From NCBI GenBank assembly GCA_009840545.1, contig VXNM01000014.1, forward strand, positions 245,197 to 309,196: a stretch of 64,000 nucleotides of DNA. The letters are read 5' to 3'. A model generated the notes under the pieces. That model saw only the letters and a program-made list of their open reading frames with translations. It did no database searches and was not told the origin of the DNA. A program made the translations under genes and the position numbers. Shown here piece after piece: positions 34,341-43,752 of the stretch (its first letter is position 1; each line of letters begins with the position of its first letter). This DNA is from Gammaproteobacteria bacterium. GTDB taxonomy: Bacteria > Pseudomonadota > Gammaproteobacteria > Pseudomonadales > Azotimanducaceae.

Positions 34341-35312
34341 TTACTTCGAGCTCTCGTACAACTCAGTCACAACCCTCTCGATGGGTGGAGTCTCAATCGT
34401 TATGTCCTTGATTTCGTATCGAGATGTCATTTGAGCAACAAAATCGGAAATGTCGGAAGTGCAAAGAAAAGTAATGCGTGTGCCTTCCGATTTCAGTACA
34501 TCGTCTTGATGGATCGATTCGAGACACGGAGAATTACCAAACTCGATGACGACGTGCTTTTCATGAACGTACTGATTCCGCAACTCATCGATGGAGCTGT
34601 CAGATAAGCAAATTCCATCGTTTATCACGATTACTCTTCTGCAAAGAGCTTCGATGTCCCCTAAATCATGGGTTGTAAGCAATACGGTTACGTCTCGATT
34701 GCGATTGATCTCCTTGATAAATCCCCTCACGCTTGCCTTGGTCACGGCATCGAGACCAATTGTTGGTTCATCAAGAAAGAGAATTTGAGGTTCGTGAAGA
34801 AGTGCGGAAGCTATATCGCATTTCACTCGCTGGCCCAAACTGAGTTGTCTGACAGGTGTGTCAAGCAATGGGGAGAGATCCAGTAGTTCAACTAGTTCAG
34901 CAAGCGACGTTTTGAAACGGTTGTTAGGTACTTTGTAAATTTCTCGCAGTAGCTCAAACGACTCAACAACGGGCAAATCCCACCATAGTTGTGTTCGTTG
35001 ACCGAACACCACTCCAATTTGAGCTACGTAACTTATTCTGCTTTGCCACGGAACCACCCCATTTACCACACAGCGACCTCCAGTAGGCACCAATATGCCC
35101 GCGAGTATCTTGATCGTGGTGGATTTTCCGGCCCCATTGGGACCAATGTATCCAACCATTTCGCCTCGCGAAATGTCGAAATCAATGCCTCTCAGTGCGT
35201 CTACGTCTCGGTACGTCCGGTGAAAGAGGCTCTTGACTGCTCCAACCATTCCAGGCTGTCGCTCGGCAATCCGGTAAGACTTGGTGAGTCCTTGAACATG
35301 GATCTGATACAC
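34341..35312 (-). CDS. ABC-2 transporter ATPase (DrrA/CcmA-like)
   Basis: A 323-residue ATPase. Walker A is GPNGAGKST (57-65), the Q-loop region IGVVFGQRTQLWWDL, the signature LSLGQ (157-161), Walker B ILFLDEPTIGLD (177-188) and the H-loop LLTTHDLGD. The C-terminal 80 residues are the usual accessory domain of DrrA-like exporters. It is the first gene of a three-gene export operon. A rho-independent terminator of the upstream deacylase gene separates the two transcription units. Confidence 0.88.
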   Translation of the reverse strand: MYQIHVQGLTKSYRIAERQPGMVGAVKSLFHRTYRDVDALRGIDFDISRGEMVGYIGPNGAGKSTTIKILAGILVPTGGRCVVNGVVPWQSRISYVAQIGVVFGQRTQLWWDLPVVESFELLREIYKVPNNRFKTSLAELVELLDLSPLLDTPVRQLSLGQRVKCDIASALLHEPQILFLDEPTIGLDAVTKASVRGFIKEINRNRDVTVLLTTHDLGDIEALCRRVIVINDGICLSDSSIDELRNQYVHEKHVVIEFGNSPCLESIHQDDVLKSEGTRITFLCTSDISDFVAQMTSRYEIKDITIETPPIERVVTELYESSK

Positions 35313-35469
35313 GGAAATGGAAACCCAAGTTCAGCGGGGCGGAGATTTTAAGTAAATACCTCTTACCTCGCGAAGTGTTTCATTGGTGAATACCACTCAA
35401 GGTTGAACATGCGAAGGCGGAGCATACGGAGTGAAGTTGAAGAGACTTGATCCTAGGCGCTAGCTACAT

Positions 35470-35512
35470 AAAAAAAAGATGCGGACGCGGCGTGTTAGCC
35501 ACAGCGCCCGCA
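35470..35512 (-). terminator. Rho-independent terminator of the deacylase gene
   Basis: On the minus strand the stem TGCGGGCGC...GCGTCCGCA (35512-35480) gives nine pairs, one of them G-U, then a mismatch and further pairs. It is followed by TCTTTTTTTTAT with a run of eight T (35477-35470). It lies 45 bp after the stop of the N-acyl-D-amino-acid deacylase gene. Confidence 0.75.
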
Positions 35513-35556
35513 CCTCTCACTTTTTGGCCCAAGAATGACTTGAGCCGAGTAAAGGA

Positions 35557-37251
35557 TTAGTTCCGAATGAAGTCCCGAATGACTTCACCAGGACGATTGC
35601 CAGTGTACTGTCCGTCCTGAATGACGACTTGCCCGGCGACAATCGTCGCATCGTAGCCTTCGCTCTTCGTCACAATTCGACCGCCATTGTGGGGGAAATC
35701 TCTCACATACTCAGGGTGGCATGATTTGAGATTCTCATAGTCAATGACGTTGATATCCGCGTGCCAACCTTCTTTCAGGTTCCCGCGTTTCTTCAGTCCA
35801 AGAACTTCTGCCGATTTGCCGGTGATGCGGTATACAGCTTCGGGCAAGCTGTAGACATTGCGGTCTCGGGTCAACTCGCCAAGAAGGAAGGTTGGGGAGT
35901 CCGCATCAGTGAACTGTCCGACGTGTGCGCCCGCATCGCCAAGCATCGGAACAACATGAGGTAATCGCATGTAGTTCCATTGGTTTTGAAGCGCGCCGCC
36001 AAATGCCCACAAATTCCAAAACTCCTTCCCTTCTGACGCGATCAATCGATCAACATACACATCGACTGGATCTTGTCCCAGATCATCCGCAATCTTCTGG
36101 AGATTACGTTCGTTGTTCAAATCAAAGTCTGGGTACTCGTCGGTTCCCATAGGATGCAAAATACTCGCGACACGTCCAAAACCCCCAGCCTCTTTGGCTT
36201 CATCAACCAACTTCTTACGTGTGGCGGGATCTTTCAACGCGTCAACGCGATCCTTGATTGTTGGCAACTTCATGAGTTCTCGCCAACCCTCGGTTCGCAG
36301 AAAAGCTTGCTGAGCAAGGCCAAAGAATGAACCACTTGGTCTAGTGTGGCAAATGGAAGTAATGCGTCGTCCCGCTTCGTTATTTCGACCGAGAAACTCC
36401 TGCCAGTAAGAAACCCCTCCATCACCTTGTGGTCCGGTTCCGCCAGAGAACAGCACTTGGCAGCCCAGTTCCGCGCCAGTTTCAAACATTTCCCGTTCAA
36501 TCTTTGAGCGAGACTGCATATCAGGAGCAACTTGAAAGAGTCCGCCTCTTCCTCCAGCTTCAACAACAGCCCTCTGAATTGCACTTGTTTCTCTTGCGTC
36601 CGCCCACGTTCCAGGAGTCAATCGCCCATCGGGGACTCGATGACCCAAGAATCTCGAGGTAGAGAAGCCCACAGCTCCACCTTCGACCGATTCCTTAACC
36701 AGTTCGACGATGCGATCCAGTTCTTCTTCAGTTGCCTGCACTCCTTCATCGCAGCTTTTGTCGCCCATCGCTTCGAATCGAATTGCGGAGTGTCCGCACA
36801 TTCCCACGACATTCAGTGCTGGATTGAGGGTTTGTACCGTGTCGAGATATTCGCCAAAACTTGTCCAGTTCCACGGAAGTCCGTCCATGATCGCATTGGC
36901 CGCGATGTCTTCAACGGCTTCCATCAATTCTGCCAAGTAACGTCTGTTTTCCGAGCCGCAAGGGGCAAACGTTACTCCACAGTTTCCAATTAATGCTGTT
37001 GTCACTCCGTGATAGGAGCTTGGTTTCATCTCGGGATCCCAACCGATTTGAGCGTCCAAATGCGTGTGGAGATCGACAAATCCCGGTGTCACAAGCTTGC
37101 CAGTAGCATCAATCGTTTGGTCGGCAGTTTCTTGAGAGAGATCGCCGATACTTGTGATGCGGCCGTCGTCAACTGCTACATCTGCTTTTTTGCTTTCCGC
37201 GCCAGTGCCGTCGACAACCGTGCCTCCGGAAATGATCAAGGAATGACTCAT
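35557..37251 (-). CDS. N-acyl-D-amino-acid deacylase / D-aminoacylase family amidohydrolase
   Basis: A 564-residue amidohydrolase. The metal motif is GFVDLHTHLDAQ (57-68, His62 and His64). GNCGVTFAPCG, GFSTSRFLGH and LGDAGAHVGQFTD are the family's later blocks, and NVIDYENL starts the closing beta domain. It matches COG3653-type D-aminoacylases, which remove acyl groups from D-amino acids or open cyclic amides. I start at ATG 37251, which has an aagga site; the frame is open to 37281. It precedes a strong terminator and is monocistronic. Confidence 0.85.
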   Translation of the reverse strand: MSHSLIISGGTVVDGTGAESKKADVAVDDGRITSIGDLSQETADQTIDATGKLVTPGFVDLHTHLDAQIGWDPEMKPSSYHGVTTALIGNCGVTFAPCGSENRRYLAELMEAVEDIAANAIMDGLPWNWTSFGEYLDTVQTLNPALNVVGMCGHSAIRFEAMGDKSCDEGVQATEEELDRIVELVKESVEGGAVGFSTSRFLGHRVPDGRLTPGTWADARETSAIQRAVVEAGGRGGLFQVAPDMQSRSKIEREMFETGAELGCQVLFSGGTGPQGDGGVSYWQEFLGRNNEAGRRITSICHTRPSGSFFGLAQQAFLRTEGWRELMKLPTIKDRVDALKDPATRKKLVDEAKEAGGFGRVASILHPMGTDEYPDFDLNNERNLQKIADDLGQDPVDVYVDRLIASEGKEFWNLWAFGGALQNQWNYMRLPHVVPMLGDAGAHVGQFTDADSPTFLLGELTRDRNVYSLPEAVYRITGKSAEVLGLKKRGNLKEGWHADINVIDYENLKSCHPEYVRDFPHNGGRIVTKSEGYDATIVAGQVVIQDGQYTGNRPGEVIRDFIRN

Positions 37252-37389
37252 ATAGGTCCTTTGGGTTGCAATACAGTGCACAGCATACCTGAACTAGATT
37301 CTGGATCGCTGTATCTAGAAGATCGCCCTGTTGGTACGGGCAGTTCAATTCAGGCTGTAGAAATTGTCTCTCGGGCTTGGAAAGCCGTA

Positions 37390-38181
37390 TCAACCGGCCG
37401 CTTTCGCAGCTTCCTCTCTTGCTGCCCTCACTTTCTCATTGGTTTGATTGAAGAGAATTTCGCGACGTTTCTTTTCTTCTTCGGAGGAAAGTTCGCGCTG
37501 CCCCAACTCTCGTCCTACGTGGTAGCCCTTGTAGCACGCTGGTCTTTGGTGGATCAAGTCCACCCAGCGCTTCAAGTTCGGAAAGGTCTCCCAAGCAGAC
37601 TCATCGAGCATGCGACCGACCAGTCGTGCCCACGGCCATGAAACCATATCAGCAATTGTGAACTCACTACCCGCTAGAAACTCATTCACAGAGAGCTGGG
37701 CATCCATGACACCCGAGAGTCGATCCACTTCACCAACAAATCGCTTGACTCCGTACTCAAGCTGAGCGGGGTCCGACGCAATGTTTCGACCATAGTTCTT
37801 AAAGTGATTGGCATTGCCCATCATTGGACCCAAGTTCGCCATCTGCCAGTGAACCCACTGCAAGACCCTTGCACGCTCTCGGGGTTCTTGTGGCAGAAAC
37901 TTTCCCACTTTGTCGGCTAGATACTCCAAGATTGCCCCGGACTCAAACACTGATATGGGATCCCCTCCGTCCGCAGGTTCGTAGTCAATGATTGCTGGCA
38001 TTCGGTTGTTGGGGCTAATGCGAAGAAAGTCAGGTTTGAACTGGTCTCCTCCACCAATGTCAATCGGAACAATTTTGTAGGGGAGTTCACACTCTTCAAG
38101 CATGATAGTGACCTTCCAGCCGTTTGGGGTTGGCCAATAGAACAGATCAATCACAACGATTCCTCGCGGTACATACGTCAA
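37390..38181 (-). CDS. Glutathione S-transferase, YfcG/Ure2-like disulfide reductase
   Basis: A 263-residue GST. The N-terminal FYWPTPNGWKVTIMLEE with SPNNRMPAI and SVFESGAILEYLADK is the pattern of the Nu-class YfcG/Ure2p group, in which Thr/Asn rather than Cys or Tyr contact glutathione and which act as disulfide reductases. The C-terminal domain has FTIADMVSWPW. A charged C-terminal tail (about 20 residues ending AAKAAG) extends beyond the usual length. It is the third GST in about 9 kb. Confidence 0.85.
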   Translation of the reverse strand: MTYVPRGIVVIDLFYWPTPNGWKVTIMLEECELPYKIVPIDIGGGDQFKPDFLRISPNNRMPAIIDYEPADGGDPISVFESGAILEYLADKVGKFLPQEPRERARVLQWVHWQMANLGPMMGNANHFKNYGRNIASDPAQLEYGVKRFVGEVDRLSGVMDAQLSVNEFLAGSEFTIADMVSWPWARLVGRMLDESAWETFPNLKRWVDLIHQRPACYKGYHVGRELGQRELSSEEEKKRREILFNQTNEKVRAAREEAAKAAG

Positions 38182-38417
38182 GTTTGCCCTTCATTTTACT
38201 TTCCCCTCTCTAGGTGAACTTTGGTACACGGCGTGAGTATGAATCCGATTCGAACGAAGATTCCCGTAGTTGCAACAACAGTCTATTCTCCTGAATTCCA
38301 CCTTACAGTCCGGGTCGTTACTAGCTGTTCGACACACAAATCTAACAAATAGGAATCAGTTCACTCGAGACGAAATCCTCATAAAATTGAAGGAAGTATC
38401 CATTTGATGAAACAGAT

Positions 38418-40355
38418 GTGAAAGAGAAAGGCAACGTAGAAAAGCCTCGGAACATCACCAAGTTCGAAAGAATCTCTCCGGACAATCAACGTTCTTTTGC
38501 AGACATTCTCGAAACTGCGGTGGCGCGTCGTTCGGTTTTGCGCGGAGGAGTCGGTCTAGCGGCAATTGGCATCTTCGGCAAACCATTGGGTTTACGTGCC
38601 CAAGACAACGGCGATTCCGATGAGAACACGACTCCCCTAATCGATTTCGAAGCAATCACGGTTGAAAGAGCTGCAAGTCAAACAAACTGGCCGCTAGTTT
38701 CCGAAGACTACGAGTTTGATCTCATCTTTCCATGGGGAGAACCGATCCAACCGGACGGTCCCGCGTTTTCTCACCCGCCATCTGCAGATGATCAAGAGCT
38801 GCAGATCGGCATTGGACACGATGGAATGTGGTTCTTTGCACATCCTGACGACATACCATCCGACGACGACGATTCGGAGGACGGCTCCACAGGCGCAACC
38901 GAAGATGTGGACGAGACCGATCCACCGATGAATCGACGAGGTGTGCTAGTCATCAATCACGAGTACGGAAGTAATTCGCGTGTAATCGACGCGAATTCGC
39001 CTGGCTCGCTTGAAGAAGTAAGAGCATCGCAACATGCTCATGGTGTTTCGATTTTGAACGTAGAGAAAATTGATGGCAAGTGGCAGATTGTCGAGGGCGA
39101 GAAAGCTCGCCGGATTCACGTAAACACGCCAGTCACTTTTTCCGGACCAGCAGCCGATCACTCATTGCTCAAGAACAGGGACGAGTACGAACCCAAAGGA
39201 ACTTTAAACAACTGTGCTAACGGATTCACACCATGGGGTACATACTTGACCTGCGAGGAAAACTTTCACCAGTACTTTAGTGAAACGCCCTACAGTGAGG
39301 AAAACTGGCGTTATGGACTGACGTATTCAGCGGGCGACGGCTATGGTTGGTTTAGGCGTGACGCACGCTTTAGGCTGTCAAGCCGTAACTATCCCAACGA
39401 AGGAAATAGATTTGGTTGGGTGGTAGAGATTGATCCTCACGATCCAGAACATGTGCCCGTCAAACACACAGCCCTTGGCCGATTTCGTCATGAAGGAGCG
39501 GCTGTAGCAGTTGGATTGGACGACAGAATCGTGGTGTACATGGGGGACGACAGTGGCGACGAGTACATCTACAAGTTTGTGAGTGCCGAGAGCTACAAAG
39601 ACATGATGGAACGGGAGGAGTCTCCTTTGGCTACAGGACAGCTCTACGTTGCCAAATTTAATGATGATTTCACCGGTGAGTGGGTGCCACTGACAATGGA
39701 CAACGACGAATTGGCAGATCGTTTCGACGACGAGGCAGATCTACTCGTTCACGCAAGAATTGCCGGAGACATCGTCGGGGCAACAAAAATGGACAGACCC
39801 GAGTGGATTACAGTTGCTCCCGATGAATACGTCTACGGAACACTTACCAGCAATTCTTCAAAAACGGGAATAAACGCCGCAAATCCTGAATCGCCCAATA
39901 ATTTTGGACACATCCTTAAGTGGAAGGATGCCGATACACACACTGGCACAACCTTCGAGTGGGAAGTGTGGAAGCTAGCAAGCTCCACTCAAGACACTGA
40001 AGAGATGTTTGGCAATCCCGATGGATTGTATGCAGACGCTGACGGCAGACTATTCATACAAACCGACGGTTCACAAGGGGAAGGTGAGCGGTCGATCTGC
40101 AATCAACTATTGGTTGCCGACGCCTCAACCGGAGAAATTCACAGATTGTTCACCGGAGTAGAAGACTGTGAGATTACTGGTATTGCATTCACTCCTGATC
40201 ACAAGACGATGTTCATCAATATTCAGCACCCGGGTTGGGACAATTTCGAGACTACTCTAGATACGCAAGAGTTTCCTGGCATCGCTGGCCCGAATGTCCC
40301 ACGAGACTGTACCGTAGTCATTACTAGGAGAGACGGTGGAGTCGTTGGTTCGTAG
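38418..40355 (+). CDS. PhoX-family (DUF839) Tat-exported phosphatase-like protein
   Basis: A 645-residue protein with a twin-arginine-like signal (RRSVLRGG at 37-44, then GLAAIGIF). Its PhoX/DUF839 domain shows VINHEYG, HGVSILNVEK, ANGFTPWGTYLTCEEN, GRFRHEGAAVAV and MGDDSGDEYIYKFV. PhoX is a calcium/iron alkaline phosphatase; these blocks include its Glu-rich metal ligands (TCEEN, GRFRHEG). An acidic insertion near 150-175 (DDDDSEDGSTGATEDVDE) is unusual. It probably releases phosphate in the periplasm, though some relatives have no proven activity. Confidence 0.78.
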   Translation: MKEKGNVEKPRNITKFERISPDNQRSFADILETAVARRSVLRGGVGLAAIGIFGKPLGLRAQDNGDSDENTTPLIDFEAITVERAASQTNWPLVSEDYEFDLIFPWGEPIQPDGPAFSHPPSADDQELQIGIGHDGMWFFAHPDDIPSDDDDSEDGSTGATEDVDETDPPMNRRGVLVINHEYGSNSRVIDANSPGSLEEVRASQHAHGVSILNVEKIDGKWQIVEGEKARRIHVNTPVTFSGPAADHSLLKNRDEYEPKGTLNNCANGFTPWGTYLTCEENFHQYFSETPYSEENWRYGLTYSAGDGYGWFRRDARFRLSSRNYPNEGNRFGWVVEIDPHDPEHVPVKHTALGRFRHEGAAVAVGLDDRIVVYMGDDSGDEYIYKFVSAESYKDMMEREESPLATGQLYVAKFNDDFTGEWVPLTMDNDELADRFDDEADLLVHARIAGDIVGATKMDRPEWITVAPDEYVYGTLTSNSSKTGINAANPESPNNFGHILKWKDADTHTGTTFEWEVWKLASSTQDTEEMFGNPDGLYADADGRLFIQTDGSQGEGERSICNQLLVADASTGEIHRLFTGVEDCEITGIAFTPDHKTMFINIQHPGWDNFETTLDTQEFPGIAGPNVPRDCTVVITRRDGGVVGS

Positions 40356-40646
40356 ATGAGCCCATGAATTCTTGTGAACCAAGTTTCTGGATAGGTGCAG
40401 AAAAGAAATCTAAATTTCTCTTGCCGCACCAAAAAACCAGAGTCAACGTGCACCGATATATGTCAGATCCGAGCATGGAATTTGAGAGCAGACAAGAGAC
40501 GCCAAATCTTGCAAGAAGTCACCATGTAGTACGCCCTACTCGGAGCTTGGTCACCAAGAACTAAATTAGATCCCAAGCGTATTTGTAAACACAGTTACTT
40601 GTACGATAATTATTGACAGATCGTGATCCACGGGAGGGGAGGAATC
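40356..40646 (+). promoter_or_regulatory. Intergenic region with a candidate promoter for the beta-lactamase-like gene
   Basis: A near-consensus -10 gataat (40605-40610) lies 16 bp after ttgtaa (40583-40588), 36 bp upstream of the ATG at 40647. No gene is supported in the rest of the gap. Confidence 0.35.
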
Positions 40647-42392
40647 ATGTTCGGAGGCTTTAATTCTAGAAAGCCAGATGTTCACAAACAGACAAGGCAT
40701 GTATTGCAACTATTGTGCATGTCTGTGCTGATCGCTCCGTTGAGTCTTGTTGCTTCGGATGACCGTATGGACTATGTTGCAGAACGGCTAGAAAGCGCGA
40801 TCCAGCATGAATTCATCGGCGCCGCCGTAGTCGGCTACTACGATGCAGGTGAAATCAACTACGTCAATTTTGGACGTGTAAGTCAAGACTCGGATGCCGT
40901 TCCCAATGAGACAACGCTCTTTGAGATTGGCTCTATTTCGAAAGTATTTACATCTGCTCTAACGCAGGTGCTGATTGACTCTGAATCCCTGAGTTGGGAC
41001 AGCACGGTGAAGTCGTCGCTTGATGACTGGAACATTCTGAATGCCAAAGTCAGGAACATCACGCTTCGAGAATTAGCCACCCACAGTTCCGGGTTACCTC
41101 GAATGCCTCTCAACTGGAGAGCTGTTGATCCATTGGATCCGTATCTGATGTACAACAAAGACCATCTTCAAACCTTTCTTGGCCAATTCGATCCCCCACA
41201 ATTAAAGAAAGAGCTGGCCTACTCGAATCTCGGGTTTGGCCTGTTGGGAAACATTGCAGCTCATACCGCCGGGAAGAAGTATTCAGAAGCGCTGCAGAAC
41301 CTGGTTCTAGAACCACTGGGGATGAAACACACTGCAGTGGGCATTACGAACGAGATCGAAACAACTATGGCGGAGGGCTTTGGGCAAGGAGCAAAGATTC
41401 CGAACTGGAACTTTGAGGAAGGCTTGGTGGGAGCTGGGGCGGTTCTTTCGACTGCCGAGGACATGGTGCAATTCATCAAGAGAAACGTCGTTGACGACGG
41501 TTCCCAGATCTACAAGTCGCTCAAACAGTTGCAGCAAGTTCAGGTCCAGCCAAATCAAGCATTCGCTTGGACAATGGAACGGAACCACGCCGGCAAGGCA
41601 ATATTTTCGCACGCGGGTCAAACCGGAGGATACGCCTGTTTTGTAGCTATCAGCCCCGAGGAATCCCGAGGATGGGTTGTACTCACAACGTCCATGCACG
41701 GGGGACTAGTGAATGAGATTGGTCGGTCGTTTTATGGTCCGGATCCACAGAAAGAACCGATGGAATTGTCTGCCTATTTGGGCGTCTACAGATTGGTCGC
41801 CAAAATGTACATGACCCTGACTGAGCGCGACAATCAACTCATGGCGCAAGCAACCGGACAGAGTGAGATTCCCCTGACGTTCGTTAAGGAACGAGAGTTC
41901 AAGTTCGAGCCTGCCGACATGGTTCTCAAATTTGACAGGCCAAAGGACGGAAAATCGCGAGTCTTGAACATGCTTCAACGGGGCCAGAACATCAGAGCTA
42001 GACGAGTCGAGGATCGATTCGGGATTCCAGAACGCGTAGAAATAGAGCTAGACGAGGAGTTGCTCACCGAGTATCCCGGAGTTTATCAGTTAGCTCCGAG
42101 AGCTGTACTTGCGGTGGTGCTTCGTGATGGTCAACTCTTCGCAATGTTTTCAGGACAAAATACAACTCCCATTTTTGCCATGGACAGCGACAGGTTTTTT
42201 TACAAGCAAACCGATGCGGAGCTCCTGTTTGAGCGTGATGAGGACGGTAAGATCTCCGGTCTAACTCTGTTTCAAAATGGGGAACATAAGGCACCCAAGA
42301 TTGAGATGGGCAGTATGATGGGTGCACCGAGTCCCGCCAACAGACCTAGTCGACCTGGACCCCCAAGTCAGTCAAATCGACCTAGGCGCTGA
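40647..42392 (+). CDS. Serine hydrolase, class C beta-lactamase / penicillin-binding-protein-like
   Basis: Starting at ATG 40647 (ggaggaatc site) the protein has 581 residues. A signal peptide (LLCMSVLIAPLSLVAS) leads to a beta-lactamase domain with SISK (96-99; Ser96 nucleophile, Lys99), Tyr in LAYSNLGFGL and HAGQTGGY in place of KTG. Two further beta-rich segments and a Pro/Arg-rich tail (PSPANRPSRPGPPSQ) follow. Such proteins are usually peptidases or esterases rather than drug-resistance enzymes. Its last 11 bp overlap the end of the converging amidohydrolase gene. Confidence 0.82.
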   Translation: MFGGFNSRKPDVHKQTRHVLQLLCMSVLIAPLSLVASDDRMDYVAERLESAIQHEFIGAAVVGYYDAGEINYVNFGRVSQDSDAVPNETTLFEIGSISKVFTSALTQVLIDSESLSWDSTVKSSLDDWNILNAKVRNITLRELATHSSGLPRMPLNWRAVDPLDPYLMYNKDHLQTFLGQFDPPQLKKELAYSNLGFGLLGNIAAHTAGKKYSEALQNLVLEPLGMKHTAVGITNEIETTMAEGFGQGAKIPNWNFEEGLVGAGAVLSTAEDMVQFIKRNVVDDGSQIYKSLKQLQQVQVQPNQAFAWTMERNHAGKAIFSHAGQTGGYACFVAISPEESRGWVVLTTSMHGGLVNEIGRSFYGPDPQKEPMELSAYLGVYRLVAKMYMTLTERDNQLMAQATGQSEIPLTFVKEREFKFEPADMVLKFDRPKDGKSRVLNMLQRGQNIRARRVEDRFGIPERVEIELDEELLTEYPGVYQLAPRAVLAVVLRDGQLFAMFSGQNTTPIFAMDSDRFFYKQTDAELLFERDEDGKISGLTLFQNGEHKAPKIEMGSMMGAPSPANRPSRPGPPSQSNRPRR

Positions 42393-43725
42393 GGCTATCA
42401 AAGCTTGAGATGCGTTCTCGATTTCGCTGAATTCCTAGCTTCAGTTCGTTGGTATCAATGGTCGTAGGAGCTCTTCCACGTATCAGATGTTTGCCGTCGA
42501 CAAAGACATTGCTCACATCACGGCTTCCTGAACTATAGGCCAGGTGCGACTCAACGTCATATAACGGCAGATGGTGTGCGTTATCAATTGAGACTTGAAT
42601 GACGTCTGCCCGCATACCCGCTATAAGTTTGCCGATGGATTGTTGCATGCCTATAGCTGCCGCGCCGTGAGATGTTGCCATTTTGAGAAGTTCTCGCGCA
42701 GGGAGCACGGTCGAGTCCAAAGTTTGTGCCCGTTGCATCAAACTTGCTACACGCATCTCTTCCCACATATCCAAGTTGTTGCTACTTGCGGCTCCATCTG
42801 TCCCAAGTCCCACCTTAACGCCGCCCTGTAACAGGTCTACGATTGGGGCTGTACCCGACGCAATACGTGCATTACACGTGGGATTGTGAACTACCCCCAC
42901 GCCCTTTCGAGCCAAAATCTCAATCTCATCCCTCTCAGGCCAAACCACATGGGCGGCAATCATTGGAACGTCGAGTAGACCAATTCGCTCGAAGTGCGTG
43001 ATCGGTGTCGTTCCGTAGGAATCTCGAGAAAAATCGAGCTCGAACTGCGACTCCGATACGTGTATGTGAACCGGAACATCCAGACTCTTCGCCAAATCTC
43101 GCAATCTAACCAAATGCTCGTTCTTGAGCGTGTAGATCGCATGGCCTGCCACAATGGGAACCACAGTGGCGCTTCGTCGTGACCAGTCTCTAACAAAATG
43201 CTCTGCTTGTTTGAATGAATCGTCGATGTCCACCGCATCGTTGCGTGGTTGGTCCATCATCGAAGCCGAAATAAGCGCTCTCATCCCAATTTCTTCAACA
43301 GCGATTGCCGCTGTCTCGTGAAAGAAGTACATATCGACAAATGTCGTAGTCCCGCCCGACAACATTTCCCAACAAGCTAACTGCGTTCCTACACGTACGT
43401 AATCCTCGCTCACTGCATGAGCTTCAATCGGATTAATGTAGTCCTGCAACCATTCCATGAGAGGTATGTCGTCGGCGAAACCCCGCAGCAAACACATGGC
43501 TGCGTGCGTATGCCCATTTATCAGTCCGGGCATGACCACCTGATCAGTTCCGTCTACTAATTGACGAGAGTGAAAGTTGCGTTCTATGTCTTTCTTCGAT
43601 CCGACATGGACAATCTCACCAGCATCAATGGCAACTGCACCTTGTGTGATGACATTGCGCTCGTCGTTCATTGTCACGACGTAGTCGCCACAAACGATGG
43701 TTTCTACTGTCTGCTTACCGGTCAT
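42382..43725 (-). CDS. Amidohydrolase, SAH/MTA-deaminase (MtaD/TrzA) type
   Basis: A 447-residue deaminase. MPGLINGHTHAAM (65-77; His72, His74), GHAIYTLK with VHIHVSESQFEL, IAAHVVWPE, and GLGTDGAASSNNLDMWEE are the metal and substrate blocks of the SAH/methylthioadenosine deaminase and chlorohydrolase family. It likely hydrolyses amino groups from purine-like rings. It starts 27 bp after the PEP carboxylase stop on the same strand and may be co-transcribed. Exact substrate unknown. Confidence 0.85.
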   Translation of the reverse strand: MTGKQTVETIVCGDYVVTMNDERNVITQGAVAIDAGEIVHVGSKKDIERNFHSRQLVDGTDQVVMPGLINGHTHAAMCLLRGFADDIPLMEWLQDYINPIEAHAVSEDYVRVGTQLACWEMLSGGTTTFVDMYFFHETAAIAVEEIGMRALISASMMDQPRNDAVDIDDSFKQAEHFVRDWSRRSATVVPIVAGHAIYTLKNEHLVRLRDLAKSLDVPVHIHVSESQFELDFSRDSYGTTPITHFERIGLLDVPMIAAHVVWPERDEIEILARKGVGVVHNPTCNARIASGTAPIVDLLQGGVKVGLGTDGAASSNNLDMWEEMRVASLMQRAQTLDSTVLPARELLKMATSHGAAAIGMQQSIGKLIAGMRADVIQVSIDNAHHLPLYDVESHLAYSSGSRDVSNVFVDGKHLIRGRAPTTIDTNELKLGIQRNRERISSFDSLSA

Positions 43726-43752
43726 TCGTTGGGCCCATCGTGTTTCGTTGAC